A stretch of 64,000 nt of DNA from Drechslerella dactyloides (taxonomy: Eukaryota; Ascomycota; Orbiliomycetes; Orbiliales; Orbiliaceae). Each line of letters opens with the position of its first letter. Position 1 is the stretch's first letter. Below are positions 34,101 through 46,000 of the stretch, piece after piece. The notes beneath the pieces were generated by a model that did not search any database, was not told the DNA's origin, and saw nothing but the letters and a program-made list of their open reading frames with translations. The translations under genes and the position numbers were made by a program. Location of the stretch: assembly GCA_020064725.1 (NCBI GenBank), contig JAGTWJ010000002.1, positions 1,426,001 to 1,490,000 of the forward strand, read 5' to 3'.

Positions 34101-37100
34101 GGGAGAAGGGAGCACGGCTGGTCGCAAAGTTCCGTTTGAGATCCAGCGAGATGGGACGACGGCCTCGATGTTATATCACTCGGTCAGAAGAGGTGTCGTC
34201 GTATGATGCTCTCGCCGTCTGATATCTGCAACAGGGCGTCGACGTCGGGTCAGCTCGCGCCCGGCTGGGCCGGTTTTGCCATCGTCTGGTCTTTTGTTCT
34301 CGCAGCCGGAAACCGCTGCCGTTCCCTTCCCTTCGAAGGCCCATTCCGCGAGCCGGATCAACGCTATTACTCAATCTTATCTTCTCGACGTTACTTGTAC
34401 CTTATTTTGTTGAGAGGTTCATGTCGACGACAAGTTCGCGAGCCTCGGATACATATCGCCTCCCCCCAATCTTCCATCGCTCGTTATCAGTATGGAAACA
34501 GGAAAGGAATCCGGAGGCAAGCCAACATGGCCCTTCCTGCGCCTGGTGCAGGTCAAATTAAATTGAATAGCAGTGGAACCCTGCCTATAACGGAAACCTG
34601 CTCCCTCGAACCCTGCGTCTTCCGTCGTTTGCGCGCCGACTCGACGACAGACCACGCATGGTCATGGCGCAGGACAGTTAATGTACGCAATTGCGCAAAC
34701 CGGTGAGCGAGTGCCACAGTATTCCCATCGTGCTGCATGGAAGCCACGGCTGGCGAGGCCAGTCAGCACGGAATGGCTCAAGGCAGTTCCGCTGCGTGAT
34801 GCAGGCTGCGTTTCAGAAACGGATAATCAGTTGGCCGTTGGAAAGAAGTGCTGAAGTCGTTCGTGTCGCGAGGTCTGTGGCCGTTTGATGGGCTGCACCG
34901 ACGGCCGCGAGCAAGGGTGTTTGCCAGCCCGCCGTGTTATCGCAGGCTAAGAAGAACAGGATATATTATATTGCTGCATATCCACAGCGACGACGCCTTC
35001 GGATCTTGGTACATGTCTGAGCGCTTGAATTTAGAGCGGACCCGCCTCATCCGCAAGGGAAACAAGGTTGCGCAATAGCAATACGTGAGATGCTTCATAG
35101 TTATGTAAAAAATCTCGAGCTAGCGGGCAGCTAAGATTATCGCGTCGAAGGAACGAGAGAGGTTTCGGTCGTTATCGAGCCGCGTGCCGAGTAATCAATC
35201 AATCAAATCAGAGATAACCAAGTTTCGTCTGTGCCGTGAGCCAGCCCTAGCCCGTTCCGTTTGGTTCGATTTGCATTTCGGCGCCGGTGCACGCAAAGGA
35301 ACGCTGGGGCATAGGAGAGACGGATGGATGGATGGCTGGCTTCGCTCGGTCAGCGCGGTTGACGTCTCGTGGTGGAGAAATGCGACAGTGGTAGGACAAC
35401 GGCCTGGAATTCCGAGGGCGAAGGCTTGCAATTGGCTGGAGCGGACCCTTCCCCGCAAATATGAGGAAGTAGCAAATCTTGTGTCTGGGAGATGGGCAAA
35501 TCTTTGTTCACGACACCCTCTTCGTTCGAAATTGGCAGAAATGCACTCGAGCACGGCCGGCTTCAAGTATGTGGCTTTTACCTATAGGTATTCGGGGTCC
35601 TAAACCGTTATCAGGATCGTCGGTTCGGCGTAAAACTGCGAGGCGCACTGTTGAACCAGCCGCATACGAGGAATTCCAATTGCCGTGTGTGTGGGTGTTT
35701 TGATATCGATCATCGCGAGAGCCAAACTGGTGGTTGTGTCAAGTTACTTTTTTCTTTTCTTTTCTTCTCTTGCCTCTCAACCACCCGTTAGCCCTTGCCC
35801 CTGGCCTCTCCTCCCTTGCCCATGACGATGTTCGGGTCACGACAAGGGATCTTGGGCCGTCGACGGACGAGTTTCTTTTTTCGATCACCCATGTCAATGA
35901 ATCTGATATTCGTCCCTCCCACATGCCATATCAGACCAAGTATGTAAGCTATGGATGCCGGTGCGCAGGCATGCTCTTTCTGCCCGTTGTGAAGGAGAAG
36001 CAGAAAGTCGCAAAAATCATCTGATAGTGTCCGAGACTGAAGAAGACATGTTTTAATTTTAATTTCTGATCGGGCTAGCCTGCCAGCCTGCTGTTGGGGT
36101 CGTTAGTCGACTTTAGTGCGCTGTGGCTATAGTTCTTGGCTGGAGCTCACCTTGATGTTTTCTTCTTCGGCGGCCGCTTCGCTTGGTGGATTTGCTTCTT
36201 CTCTGCCGTCGGCAGGCCTGAGTTATGTCACTAGCGTCCTGGGCACATTTCTATCGTCGTCGGGTTACGTTACATGTGCAGAGCTGCCCGATTTTGCCTA
36301 TCTGCGACGGGCGAGCTTTGTACCGGTACTCTTGCTCGCATGTATCGCGAGGCCGTCATGCGTAGAGGAGGGAGAAAGGAGAGGCATCGTGAGGAGCAAA
36401 GAGGCAGAGAGAGAGAGAGAGACCCATGCTCCCCGGTGGTACAGCGATGGAGCATTGCAGCAGTCAGTGAGGGAATGGACATGCGCTTCCTGGTCTAGCT
36501 CGCGCCAGCATATCCCGAGGAAGAGGAAGCAGACGAGGTGAAGTTGAGAAGGAAGCATCCAAGATGTATCGCTGGGGCGGGTACCGGGTGTGGCCTCGCT
36601 AGGGAAGACAGATTAATTACCTAGCGCGCTTTTCGGTCTTGACCTGGAGGGACTTCAGGCGGGCGGCCGGGTCCCCAGCAGCTCATATCTCGCACCCTTT
36701 TAATCTTGGTCTGCGGTCCAGCAGCTGGCTGGCGTTCGTGATGGTCTGGGACTGAGGTTGAGGATTTGCCCAAGTACCGTCAAGTACTCCGAGCAACTTG
36801 CTTTTGCACCGTGCGCTTCTTTGGCAGGCAGTCTGCAGGCCCCTCCCTCGTCCCTCGTCCGGCCCTTCGCTCGCCTGTCCGATGGAATTATAATACCACT
36901 TTCTTCCCTCCCCTCTGCGAATAATCTGCTGCCCTCGCTGCTATCGTTATTATCTCCGGCAGTTGTTATTGGACGCCTCTCGCCCATCGTCCCCAGACTG
37001 TTGGGTTTCTTTTCTTTATCGTCGTCGTCGTCGTCCTATCCCTCGCTTTCGTTCTCCTCGCTGAGGTTTTGGGTTTTTTGCTTTCTTCTCTTCGCTCCCG

Positions 37101-37555
37101 CAAGCTCGTGAAACGCATCATCATCACGGTAAGGCCTTGCAGTGTGCATCTCGAGTGGACATCCCGACTGCGGCCAGCACCGCACCATCACACACCGGTG
37201 CACGACCGCCGATAGCACGGCTTCCATTTGCTCCCCAGGTCTTGTTCTTGCCGTATCCATCCACTCAGCTCTTGGACTGAGGGGTTCCGATATTGGCGAC
37301 GTCGTTGTCGAAATTCTAATCCGAACGTTTCGAACGGAACTCCGTCTTCCTCTCGACTCGTCGATGCAGCGGAACTCTATCGCCAGCAGCAGGAAAGTTT
37401 AAACGCCCAGCTGCGCATTAACTTCAGACCCGAGAAAACCAAAAAGGCCGGCGATCCAGCCAATCGACGGCCGCGGGCAAAGCTGAATTAACACCATTCC
37501 AGCACCTGTGATCTCTGCTTCGTTGCTTGTGCATGCGCTACCAAGGTTCCGGTGC

Positions 37556-37593
37556 TGTCTGTCTGCGTCTGTCTGTCTGTCTGTCTGTCTCTG
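37556..37593 (+). repeat. TCTG tetranucleotide repeat
   Basis: About nine near-perfect TCTG units in the CT-rich region upstream of the kinase gene. Confidence 0.8.
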
Positions 37594-38522
37594 GCTGCTG
37601 TGCATATCGGGCAGCAAAACTCGCTCGCTCGCTTGGCCGCTTTTCGTCCTGTTTCCTGATCTCGCTCGCCGGCCACATTCCTCGCCCAATCAGCCGTTCA
37701 GCCCGCCGCCCGGTTCGAATTCTTGGTTCTGTTCTGTTCTGCTCGCTGTGGTTGTGCGTGCGTCCGGGCGAAACTTGTCGACCGACGTCGTTCCGGATTG
37801 ATTGAGTGATTGCCACTGCCGCCGCTCGCTGGTTTGACTTTGACTCTTAAGCCACGGCGAACCCACCGACCACATCACCACCACAGCACCCACCGCTCCT
37901 CCACCATCTCCACCATCTCCACTGCCAAACCCACCGCTTCACCAGCTGCAGACGCTGTCCCCGCTGGAAAACCTCGTTCGCCGGTCACTCGCCATTGCCA
38001 GCTGCCCGTCCAGCTGGCATTGCCCCAACGGTTTCCCAGTTCGTTCGCCCGGACGAAAACCACCCATCGCAGGCCGGACCCATAGACCCTATCCCACCAC
38101 GACCCGTAGCGATCCCAATCCGCCCCTGCTGGAGCCAATCCCGGTGTCGACATCCTCATCGACGGTTAGACTGTGTTCGGTGACGGTATCGGAGGCACAA
38201 GATCCAAGTGCAACGTGAGACGACGCTGCAGGATTCGAGTCTTCCGTGGACTTCAGGCCAATTCTGTCCGTCCTGTTTCCCTTCCTGGGTAGGAGACACA
38301 GCCTTATACAAGCCCGCCGCCGCAACTGCTGCTCCATCCTCACAGCTTTTTTTTCTTTCTCTCTTGGGCTCTGTATTTTTATTTTTACGCCCAGCTATCA
38401 CGTATCGGCGCTGCTGCAGCCTGCCCGCCACCGGCGTTGAGCCTCGAATTATCCTTCGACTCCCGCTGTTCCCGCCCGGCCAGAAATAAAAGAAAGTTGT
38501 GTTCCGGTCAGTTAGCTCGAGC

Positions 38523-38555
38523 TTGCCTGCCTGCCTGCCTGCTTGCCTGCCTGCT
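38523..38555 (+). repeat. TGCC tetranucleotide repeat
   Basis: About eight TGCC units with one TGCT, in the CT-rich region upstream of the kinase gene. Confidence 0.8.
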
Positions 38556-39002
38556 GGAGCTCGTGGCTCGCCCGGTCACGTCACACCGTTCGCAATCTCA
38601 ACGTTCTAGAAGCAACATCTGGGACTCTGATATTTCCATCTCCCTCCTCCCATACATCTCCGTGCCTCGACATCCTCAGCAACTCTCCCCTCGCTCCCTT
38701 TCGGAACTCCGTCGCGTGAGGCCCTGAAGCCTGCTGCCTGCCCTTCTCGTTCCGTCAGCCAACACACGCCGCTCGCTTGGTTGCGATCGATTCCCAATTG
38801 CGTTCGCCTTTTTGTTCAGGTAGGTAGCAAGCCGTTGGGGATGCCAACCGACCGATTCAACATGACCGTGGACGTGAGCTGATTCTGGTCCGTCGCTGCT
38901 CTAGCTGGCAACCCCCCGCCGTCCTTTATCTTCGGACACTCGCCTTGCTCGGACACACGCCATCTACGCACCGGACCGATTTATCCTGCTCGTCGCCCGA
39001 AG

Positions 39003-39072
39003 GTACGTTACACAAGCAAAGTTTGCCCGTTCCCATTGACTGAGCTCTTTTCTCGTTCTCTCTCTTGGGCAG
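39003..39072 (+). promoter_or_regulatory. Candidate intron in the kinase 5' leader
   Basis: GTACGT donor at 39003, TGACTGAG branch-like sequence, pyrimidine-rich tract and TTGGGCAG acceptor ending at 39072. A 70-base intron of this make-up is typical for the organism. It lies in the untranslated leader and would place the upstream ORF at 39078 right after the splice junction. Confidence 0.4.
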
Positions 39073-39077
39073 CTCCC

Positions 39078-39257
39078 ATGCTGCGACTGATGCCGGACGG
39101 GGGGTACCTTGGAACCATGACTAACGGTAGCCCTTTTTTTGGACGTTCTTGCGCCCGTAGACAGAGACAGGACAGCACACGGCGAGTCCGTCATCCAAGC
39201 CGACGAAGCCTCCTTCTGTTCACCAACCCAAGATCGCATCGAATCCACCCACTATAA
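39078..39257 (+). other. Candidate upstream ORF of the kinase gene
   Basis: An ATG at 39078 opens a 59-codon frame that ends with TAA at 39255-39257, 64 bases before the kinase ATG. It has no recognisable domain. If in the mature leader it would lower or condition translation of the kinase. Confidence 0.4.
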
Positions 39258-39321
39258 TGCCAATTAAACACAAGCCGTAGCTCTCTGGATATCCTCCAAA
39301 CCTCCACCGAGAAGAGAAGCT

Positions 39322-42300
39322 ATGGCGGACCAACGTCGAACTGGCAGTGGCGGAGCCGGGACATCCTCGGGTCGCGGTCACTCCCGGCATCCCAGTAATT
39401 CGACGAGCGGAGACCAATCATCAACCTCTGGTGAACTGCATCTCCCCGCCCACCCGCGATCCGAACCCATCACCCGAAGACCCTCCAACGCCCAGGTATG
39501 GGTCCCGGTCCAGCCGACCTCTCAATCGGAATCCACTCCAGTCTCGCCGACCGATCTCCACGTCAGGACATATCAAGGTCCTCCCGGCAGCGCGTCGGCC
39601 AATGCTGCGCTCTACTCGCCGGCCACCACTGCCATTTCGTCTCCTGGTGGGCAAAGGCAGCTGTTCTCCCAGTCACCCTTTCTACACCCAACACATCGAC
39701 AACCGGTCAAAGAAACCCACATGCTGGACGTCGAGTTCGATCCGATATCCGGTCGCAAATGCATCAACTCATACGAGATCATCAACGAGATTGGCCGAGG
39801 CGTCCATGGCAAAGTTAAGCTCGGCCGGAACCTCGAGACCGACGAATACGTAGCAATCAAGATCGTCGAGCGCAATTCTTCCCGGCCAAGGCTCGGAAAG
39901 CAGATCAAGAAAGGCAGCCAGGACGAAAAGGTCAAGCGGGAAATTGCCATCTTGAAGAAATGCCGCCACGAAAACGTCGTGCGTCTGATCGAAGTGATCG
40001 ATAACCCGGAAAGCAAGAAGGTCTACCTTGTGCTCGAGCTCGTCGACCTGGGCGAGGTCAAGTGGAGGAAGCCGGGTAACGAAAGCATCGCCCAGCAGGA
40101 GGCTCTCAGGATGGAGAAACTCCGAGCTCTCGCTCTCGGTACCCCTGATGCCCGCCAGGAAGAGCAGCGGAGAGAACGACATCTTCGTCGCAGCATCGCA
40201 AAGCAGCAGGAAGCCGCCAAGAAGGCTCGAGGAGAACGGAAGAAGCAGCAGGAGCAGTCCCCTGCTACCGACCATATGTGGTCGCTCGAGTTTGGCGGTG
40301 AGACGGAGGACTCCGTGTCCGAAGGTGAAAATGCCATCGAGAGCTTTACAGATGACTCTCACGATGAGGAGACCCCGACCGCGATCAAGGAGTCGGCAGA
40401 CGTGAACCCGTTCACACAGAATCTTTCCAACATGTCTCGGAACTACTCTCTATCTACGATTGCTACTAACACTAGCGACTCGTACGATTCGGATCTGATG
40501 TACGTTCCTGCCATGACAGTCGAGACTGCCAGACAGGTCTTCAGAGATACCGTGCTCGGACTGGAGTATCTGCATTATCAGGGCATCATTCATCGAGACA
40601 TCAAGCCTGCCAACCTTCTCTGGAATCGAGAGCACAGAGTCAAGATCTCCGACTTTGGAGTCAGCTACCTCGGCCAGGGCATGGATATGGAAGGCAACAT
40701 TGAGCTCGACCAGACGGATATCGAGCTTGCAAAGACCGTTGGAACACCTGCCTTCTTCGCACCCGAACTCTGCTACAGCGATATCTCGAAGCCTCGGCCC
40801 CAGATCACCGAAGCCATCGATATCTGGGCGCTCGGCGTCACACTCTACTGTCTCATCTTTGCTCGTTGTCCCTTCATGGCCAGCGGTGAGTATGAGCTCT
40901 ACAACGTCATCGAAACGCAAGAACTCTTCATCCCGAACACTCGCCTCCGCCCGGACACAGACTCTCCCACCGGCTCCCGACCGAGCACCCGCCGGTCGAT
41001 CTCACAAATGAAGGCGCTGAACCTGAAACTCTCCGACGTCCCTGAGGATGAGCCCAACTCAACACACGAGCCCATCTCCCCAGAACTCAAGGATTTGCTG
41101 CGACGGCTGCTGACGAAGGATCCCGCTAAGCGCATCACCCTTCCCGAAGTCAAGAAGCATGCCTGGGTTCTGCAAGGTCTGGAAGACCCGATCGGTTGGA
41201 TGGAGGAGAGTGATCCGAAACGTGCACGCCCCGTCGAGATCTCTAGAGAAGATGTCGACCATGCTGTCGTCCCGGTCACTGTCCTTGGCCGTGTCCGCAA
41301 TAGTCTCCGGAAAGTTGTGGGCGGCCTTGTCGGTGCTGTTGGCTTACGACGTCGCGCGCATAGTGCGGTCACAATTCCAACAACCGTGCCTGCGGAGTCT
41401 CCCATCGGGATGGATGGATCGACCGACGATTCGTCTGAGGCCATTCGAAGTCGTGAATCGCAAGCTCAGAAGGCGCTAAGAAGAGAGAAGAGCCTGGCGC
41501 CTCCACAGCAACAGCAGCCCACCTCGTCAGCCCACCTCCGTCGTGCTACTTCTGTGGCCACCACCAACCGGGAATTCCGTGCGTCTCTTGTTACTGCCCT
41601 TCTACCTCCTACTGGCTCCAAAGCCCCTCCTCCAACACCCATCGCAGAGGCACCCATCGCCCAGCTTGAGACTGCGGAAGCACAACACAGTCGGCGCGGA
41701 TATTCTAGCACCAGTTACGGCTCGCGGTCAGCCATAGGGAGGTTGCTCCGCGCTTCGAAAAGCCGGGATATGCATAAGGATTTTCGTGCCACAGACACCC
41801 GTGCCACCGAAACAAGTTCGGAGCCAGGTGACTCGGACATTGCTTGGAAGAATTCTGCGGACAGGGAAAAGAAGCTCGAGACAACGAGGGACAAGCACTT
41901 TGGATCCGTGCGAGGCTGGGGTGGCGTGATCCGTCGAGGAAGTAGGCAATCCTGCGACTCCATCATGCGCCTGGCCGCCGGATTCTCAGACAACCGTTCG
42001 TCGCGGTCCGCAAGCCCGATGCCCAGCATGCCGTCTTCCCCGGCAGAGGAGCCGAGACCGTTGTTTCCCCCAACTCCCAACAGAAGGTCGCCATTCTCAC
42101 CGGTGTCGGACACGGATGATAGTTCCAAGCCGTCGCGAAATGTTTCGCCGATTAGCTCTAAGGCTGCTGAGGAAGCTCCTGGTGAGCCTGCCCTCGGATC
42201 TTGTCCACCGAGCCCCGACGACCTGTCTTACCAGGCCGTTTTGGCTAATCATTCAAGCCGGGACGGCGTGTTCAGCGGCGATGACAGCAGCATCTCCAAC

Positions 42301-43011
42301 ACGACGGCCAAAGTCACGGCGACGCAAGGCAGTCTCAGATGGGATACTAGCTACTCTCCGCGCGCTCGGACGGGTGAGCTGGACCGCGATATTTCGCCGG
42401 GAACGTCTGTCAAATCAATGAGCATGCCGCCGGGAACCCGGTCGCCGCGACCTCGTCACCAACACACGCGCTCCTTCCACTTCCCTACTTCTTCCACCGC
42501 GGGCCCAGATCGATCCGGGCTGACGTCGTCCAGCAGCGAAGAACACTTTGGCACCTCCAGTCTTAGTAATTCTACGAGCTTCCCTAGTGTCTTGTCTGCT
42601 TCGTCGTCATTGTCCACGGATGACCACTGGTCCTACAATTCTCTCTCTCCGAAGCCGCGACTCAACAGCGCTGATCAACTAAACATGTTGCCAACGTGCA
42701 TGCCTGTCGCCCCGCCCTATCAAGACCCGTACAAGCCCAAGTCCAGAGGCTCCGAACGGGCCACTACAACAAAGGCCCCGTTGGAGTTCCTCAACACCGT
42801 CGAGAGCGCAGCCGAACCAGACTCCGTTACTGACGGAGCCGTGGCGGACATTGAGGACGCAGACGACGGTGAGGACGACGACGAGGATGAGGGCTTCTTC
42901 ATCGACTTTCGAAAGAAGGAAGTGCGCAGCAACAGTTTGGCCGCTGCCACACGGCCTCAGGTGACGCGAGAGCAGCTGGTCGGCCGACGCAAGTCGTCGT
43001 TTGTACCCTAA
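39322..43011 (+). CDS. CaMKK / SNF1-activating-type protein kinase (Sak1/Ssp1-like)
   Basis: Single exon, 1229 residues. Kinases of this group (yeast Sak1, Tos3, Elm1; fission yeast Ssp1; Aspergillus CaMKK) phosphorylate the activation loop of AMPK/Snf1 and related kinases. Residues 1-145 are Ser/Pro-rich and disordered. The kinase domain runs from about 150 to 625: glycine loop GRGVHGKVKLG (157 on), catalytic Lys180, HRDIKPAN (HRD 424-426), DFG 444-446, TVGTPAFFAPEL (472-482). KISDFGVSYLGQ is characteristic of the CaMKK/LKB1-activator group. About 150 residues (248-397; Arg/Gln/Glu-rich, then acidic/Ser-rich) are inserted between hinge and helix D/E. The 600-residue tail is Ser/Pro-rich with a late acidic patch (EDADDGEDDDEDEGFFIDF). 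Start context is good. It sits alone between two empty regions. The exact substrate is inference. Confidence 0.92.
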   Translation: MADQRRTGSGGAGTSSGRGHSRHPSNSTSGDQSSTSGELHLPAHPRSEPITRRPSNAQVWVPVQPTSQSESTPVSPTDLHVRTYQGPPGSASANAALYSPATTAISSPGGQRQLFSQSPFLHPTHRQPVKETHMLDVEFDPISGRKCINSYEIINEIGRGVHGKVKLGRNLETDEYVAIKIVERNSSRPRLGKQIKKGSQDEKVKREIAILKKCRHENVVRLIEVIDNPESKKVYLVLELVDLGEVKWRKPGNESIAQQEALRMEKLRALALGTPDARQEEQRRERHLRRSIAKQQEAAKKARGERKKQQEQSPATDHMWSLEFGGETEDSVSEGENAIESFTDDSHDEETPTAIKESADVNPFTQNLSNMSRNYSLSTIATNTSDSYDSDLMYVPAMTVETARQVFRDTVLGLEYLHYQGIIHRDIKPANLLWNREHRVKISDFGVSYLGQGMDMEGNIELDQTDIELAKTVGTPAFFAPELCYSDISKPRPQITEAIDIWALGVTLYCLIFARCPFMASGEYELYNVIETQELFIPNTRLRPDTDSPTGSRPSTRRSISQMKALNLKLSDVPEDEPNSTHEPISPELKDLLRRLLTKDPAKRITLPEVKKHAWVLQGLEDPIGWMEESDPKRARPVEISREDVDHAVVPVTVLGRVRNSLRKVVGGLVGAVGLRRRAHSAVTIPTTVPAESPIGMDGSTDDSSEAIRSRESQAQKALRREKSLAPPQQQQPTSSAHLRRATSVATTNREFRASLVTALLPPTGSKAPPPTPIAEAPIAQLETAEAQHSRRGYSSTSYGSRSAIGRLLRASKSRDMHKDFRATDTRATETSSEPGDSDIAWKNSADREKKLETTRDKHFGSVRGWGGVIRRGSRQSCDSIMRLAAGFSDNRSSRSASPMPSMPSSPAEEPRPLFPPTPNRRSPFSPVSDTDDSSKPSRNVSPISSKAAEEAPGEPALGSCPPSPDDLSYQAVLANHSSRDGVFSGDDSSISNTTAKVTATQGSLRWDTSYSPRARTGELDRDISPGTSVKSMSMPPGTRSPRPRHQHTRSFHFPTSSTAGPDRSGLTSSSSEEHFGTSSLSNSTSFPSVLSASSSLSTDDHWSYNSLSPKPRLNSADQLNMLPTCMPVAPPYQDPYKPKSRGSERATTTKAPLEFLNTVESAAEPDSVTDGAVADIEDADDGEDDDEDEGFFIDFRKKEVRSNSLAAATRPQVTREQLVGRRKSSFVP

Positions 43012-46000
43012 GCCGGCCTTTTTCGATACCTTGTATAACACGAGTTCTCTTTTTATTTGCCCTCCCCTTTGCTGCATGTGGGGCTTCTATAGGTGTTTTT
43101 TATTTCCGCTCGCTTTCACCGTTCTGTCTGCTAGCGATGATGCATCATGGAATTTTTTTAACGGGGCGAACGTCGTCATCAAAGGAGTCTTGTATTGGGG
43201 CGTTTTTGGAAGTTACCATATTGGACTCTGCTTTGTTTTTTCTCTACAGTTTTTCTTTGCTCTTTTTGAGGTTTGAGCATGGTGTACTATCGGCTATCCG
43301 AGTTTCTCTCGATGTTCCCGTCACAGCCAGCCTTTTGCTCCCCTGTATAGCGCTGTTATTGCACTGCACATGGAGGCAGATGCCGCGCTTAATGTATTGT
43401 ATATACCCACACCTCGCCGCTACCTCTAATTGAACGTTGCCGAGAGGTTTCTTCTCTATGATGTCTGTTTTACAGTTATATACAACAGCATCCACATTAG
43501 CAGGATTGGAGCATGCTGGCGGGAAATCATTTACTACTGCTGCTCGCTTTACTTCCCTTCTCCTCTTTAGTGTGCCGGAGCGTGGCTTTTTTTTTATTAT
43601 CGTTACTTTCCTTATATTGACGAGGTATATATATATTATGGATGGACTTGGGAACGGGGGCAGCGATTAGCGGGCACGCGCAGACGGCTGAATGTCTACA
43701 TGCATGTACGATAGAGCACGATTTCCTACTATTTTATTCTACTCCTTTGTCTTTCCTTGTCTCCTAATGTTTTTCGGTTGGGGTTGTCAAGCGATGGTTG
43801 GCAGCTGCATGCATACACGCAGGGATTCAATGAGGAAGTTAAGCTGGGTCGACGGCCGGGGCGCGCGAGGCGAAAAGAAATTCCAATATAATCATCATAT
43901 CACATTAATTAACGGTGCATGCATACGCTATCGATTCGTCAATGGTAGATTCCGCATGTAGATGCTCGGAGAACCTGACATGCGCATGTTTCAGGAGCTC
44001 GTAGGCGCTCGAGCTGGTGGCGACAGCGCTAGCCGGGATTCGACCGAAGCGACCTTGGGAGTGGCGGGACAATCTGCAATAACCTCATCGATGACAGCGA
44101 TTGAGGCCATGCCAATTCCGTCGATGAGGGAGCCGTGCCCGGGCGCCCCCCATCGACGACATCCCAGAGGCAAGCAAGCAAGGCGGAGACAGCATCGCGT
44201 GCACCAGCGCCGTTAATGCCGTGAACCGTTTAACGGTCAGCTAGAATAGCTTAGTGCGGTCTAGTCTTCGATTGAATTCATCAAGGACAGGGATCGATGG
44301 AGATTGTGCCCTTCGTAACGCCACCGATATGATGTCTAGATGATGAAGCGAAGGGATGGGGTTCATTCCAAAGGAGACAATCTTGCGTTCAGCCTAGAGC
44401 GCTCAGGAGTTTCTTGATTCGCTGTTAGTTAACTTGTTTAATGAACACGATGTATCTCTACAAGTGCAAGTTAAAGCGGGATGAATGATCAGGTATCCGC
44501 ATGTACCTTTCGAATCGTAGGATTCTTCGTCTCGAGTCTGGGGTTACTAGCTGGAATTGGCAGCATGATTCGGCACTGGCGAAATGCATATTTGAGGCTC
44601 GGCTAGTGCATTCTCGAGACTCCGTGAGGCTGATTAGCATCATCGATTCGCGAGCCCGATTCCGACGGCGCATTCTCTCGGAGCTCACAGGATCCTGGGC
44701 GCGGTGGTAACCGGGCAGCGCCATCCTTCTCTGCCATTCGCGCTGTGCATTCATCACTTTTCTTTGTATAGGATTTTCCATTAAGTTTCGTGTGACCAAT
44801 CATGAGTTCCTGAATACCATAGTCATGGCTAAACTCTATACGAGATGATGATATAAACGGATGCCGTATCTACACGTTCTCGCTATATGCTTCGCTAGGG
44901 CCATATATCAGTGCGTGTAACCAAACTTGCAATATTAATTTCCAAGCTCAAGCCCAATGTGAAGTCTCGTCATCAAGGTCTCATGTTAATCATAGCGCAG
45001 AACGTCGAAAGCCTGCTTCTGTTGAAAATCCAACAAGTACAAGTTCCCATGAAGAAGCTATGACATTCCTATAACGCCACACTTACAACACACATTCCAT
45101 CCTGATAACTGCCTCAGAGTAGCTTTGAGTACGGCCCTAGGGGGAGTAGAGACCCTGGCTTGAGATTCTGTCCTGGCGCTAAAGAGACGTTTGTGGAGAA
45201 TAGTATGCTAAAGGCTCGATGAAGTAATATCGACGAGTGGTCTTTGAACGATCTACGCTTGCTTGTGAGACGATAGCTGCGCGTCTGGAACGAACAAAGA
45301 TGTAAAAGCGATGAAATGTCGCATCGTATGCATTCAATCAAGCCCTGCGCGCCCCCGTCCGTACGAATATAATAATATTAATAGTCTAACGAAGCCCGAG
45401 AAGCTAACGAACGCATCAACGACATCGATCTACTCCATCACATACGATCGACGGCCATGTGTCATTTATACGTATTCACGTTGTTCCTAAACTAGTATCA
45501 GCACCATGTGCCCAGCGTATACTTAAGTCCTTAAATACTTGATTGGGAGGTATTCGGGATTCGCAATGTGGCGCTGGTCTCGATGCTGATGTGGCGCCCG
45601 ATCTGAGTGCTGTTGAGCGCATGTCGAGATCTGCCCTTTTGCAAGTTGATGTGGATATTGTAACCTAGATACTCTGATATATACTGAGAGCTGGAGATGA
45701 ACGCGCCATGCAATTCATACACAGTTCGATAACTTGGATTTGAGTTGGAAGCAGCAAGTGGTGCTTATTAATTGGAGTTTATTTGCACGGAAGGTGCACG
45801 GAAGGTGCATTAAGCTCTGCTCTCTGCCTACGACCTGCATAACTACAACTATCCAGAATAAAACACCGATGTAATTAAATCGCCATAGGATAGTAGGATG
45901 CCGAGGGGCTCTGTGGAGCCGTCCATCCTTATGCATAAATCTGACGCTCGGATTAGGGCGCTGCTACTGAAGCTAAGAGGTGTCTATGATATATATCCAA

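Larger units (their letters stand above)
24324..39002. other. 15-kb region without supportable genes
   Basis: Between the coiled-coil gene and the kinase leader I find no gene on either strand: open frames are short, none shows domain motifs, and no tRNA can be assembled. It contains many short palindromes (GCTAGC, TGCATGCA, GGCCGGCC), GTGC and CATA simple repeats, a G-rich tract at 29561-29598, and a hairpin at 31067-31114. A weak protein-like stretch on the minus strand at 27120-27470 is described in the findings. The right part, from about 36.7 kb, becomes CT-rich and is probably promoter and leader of the kinase. Confidence 0.5.

Noticed and set aside
36116..36541. 141-codon plus-strand frame upstream of the kinase
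   Set aside because: Low-complexity Ser/Leu/Arg composition with an AGAG simple repeat; no motif, no plausible splice partner.
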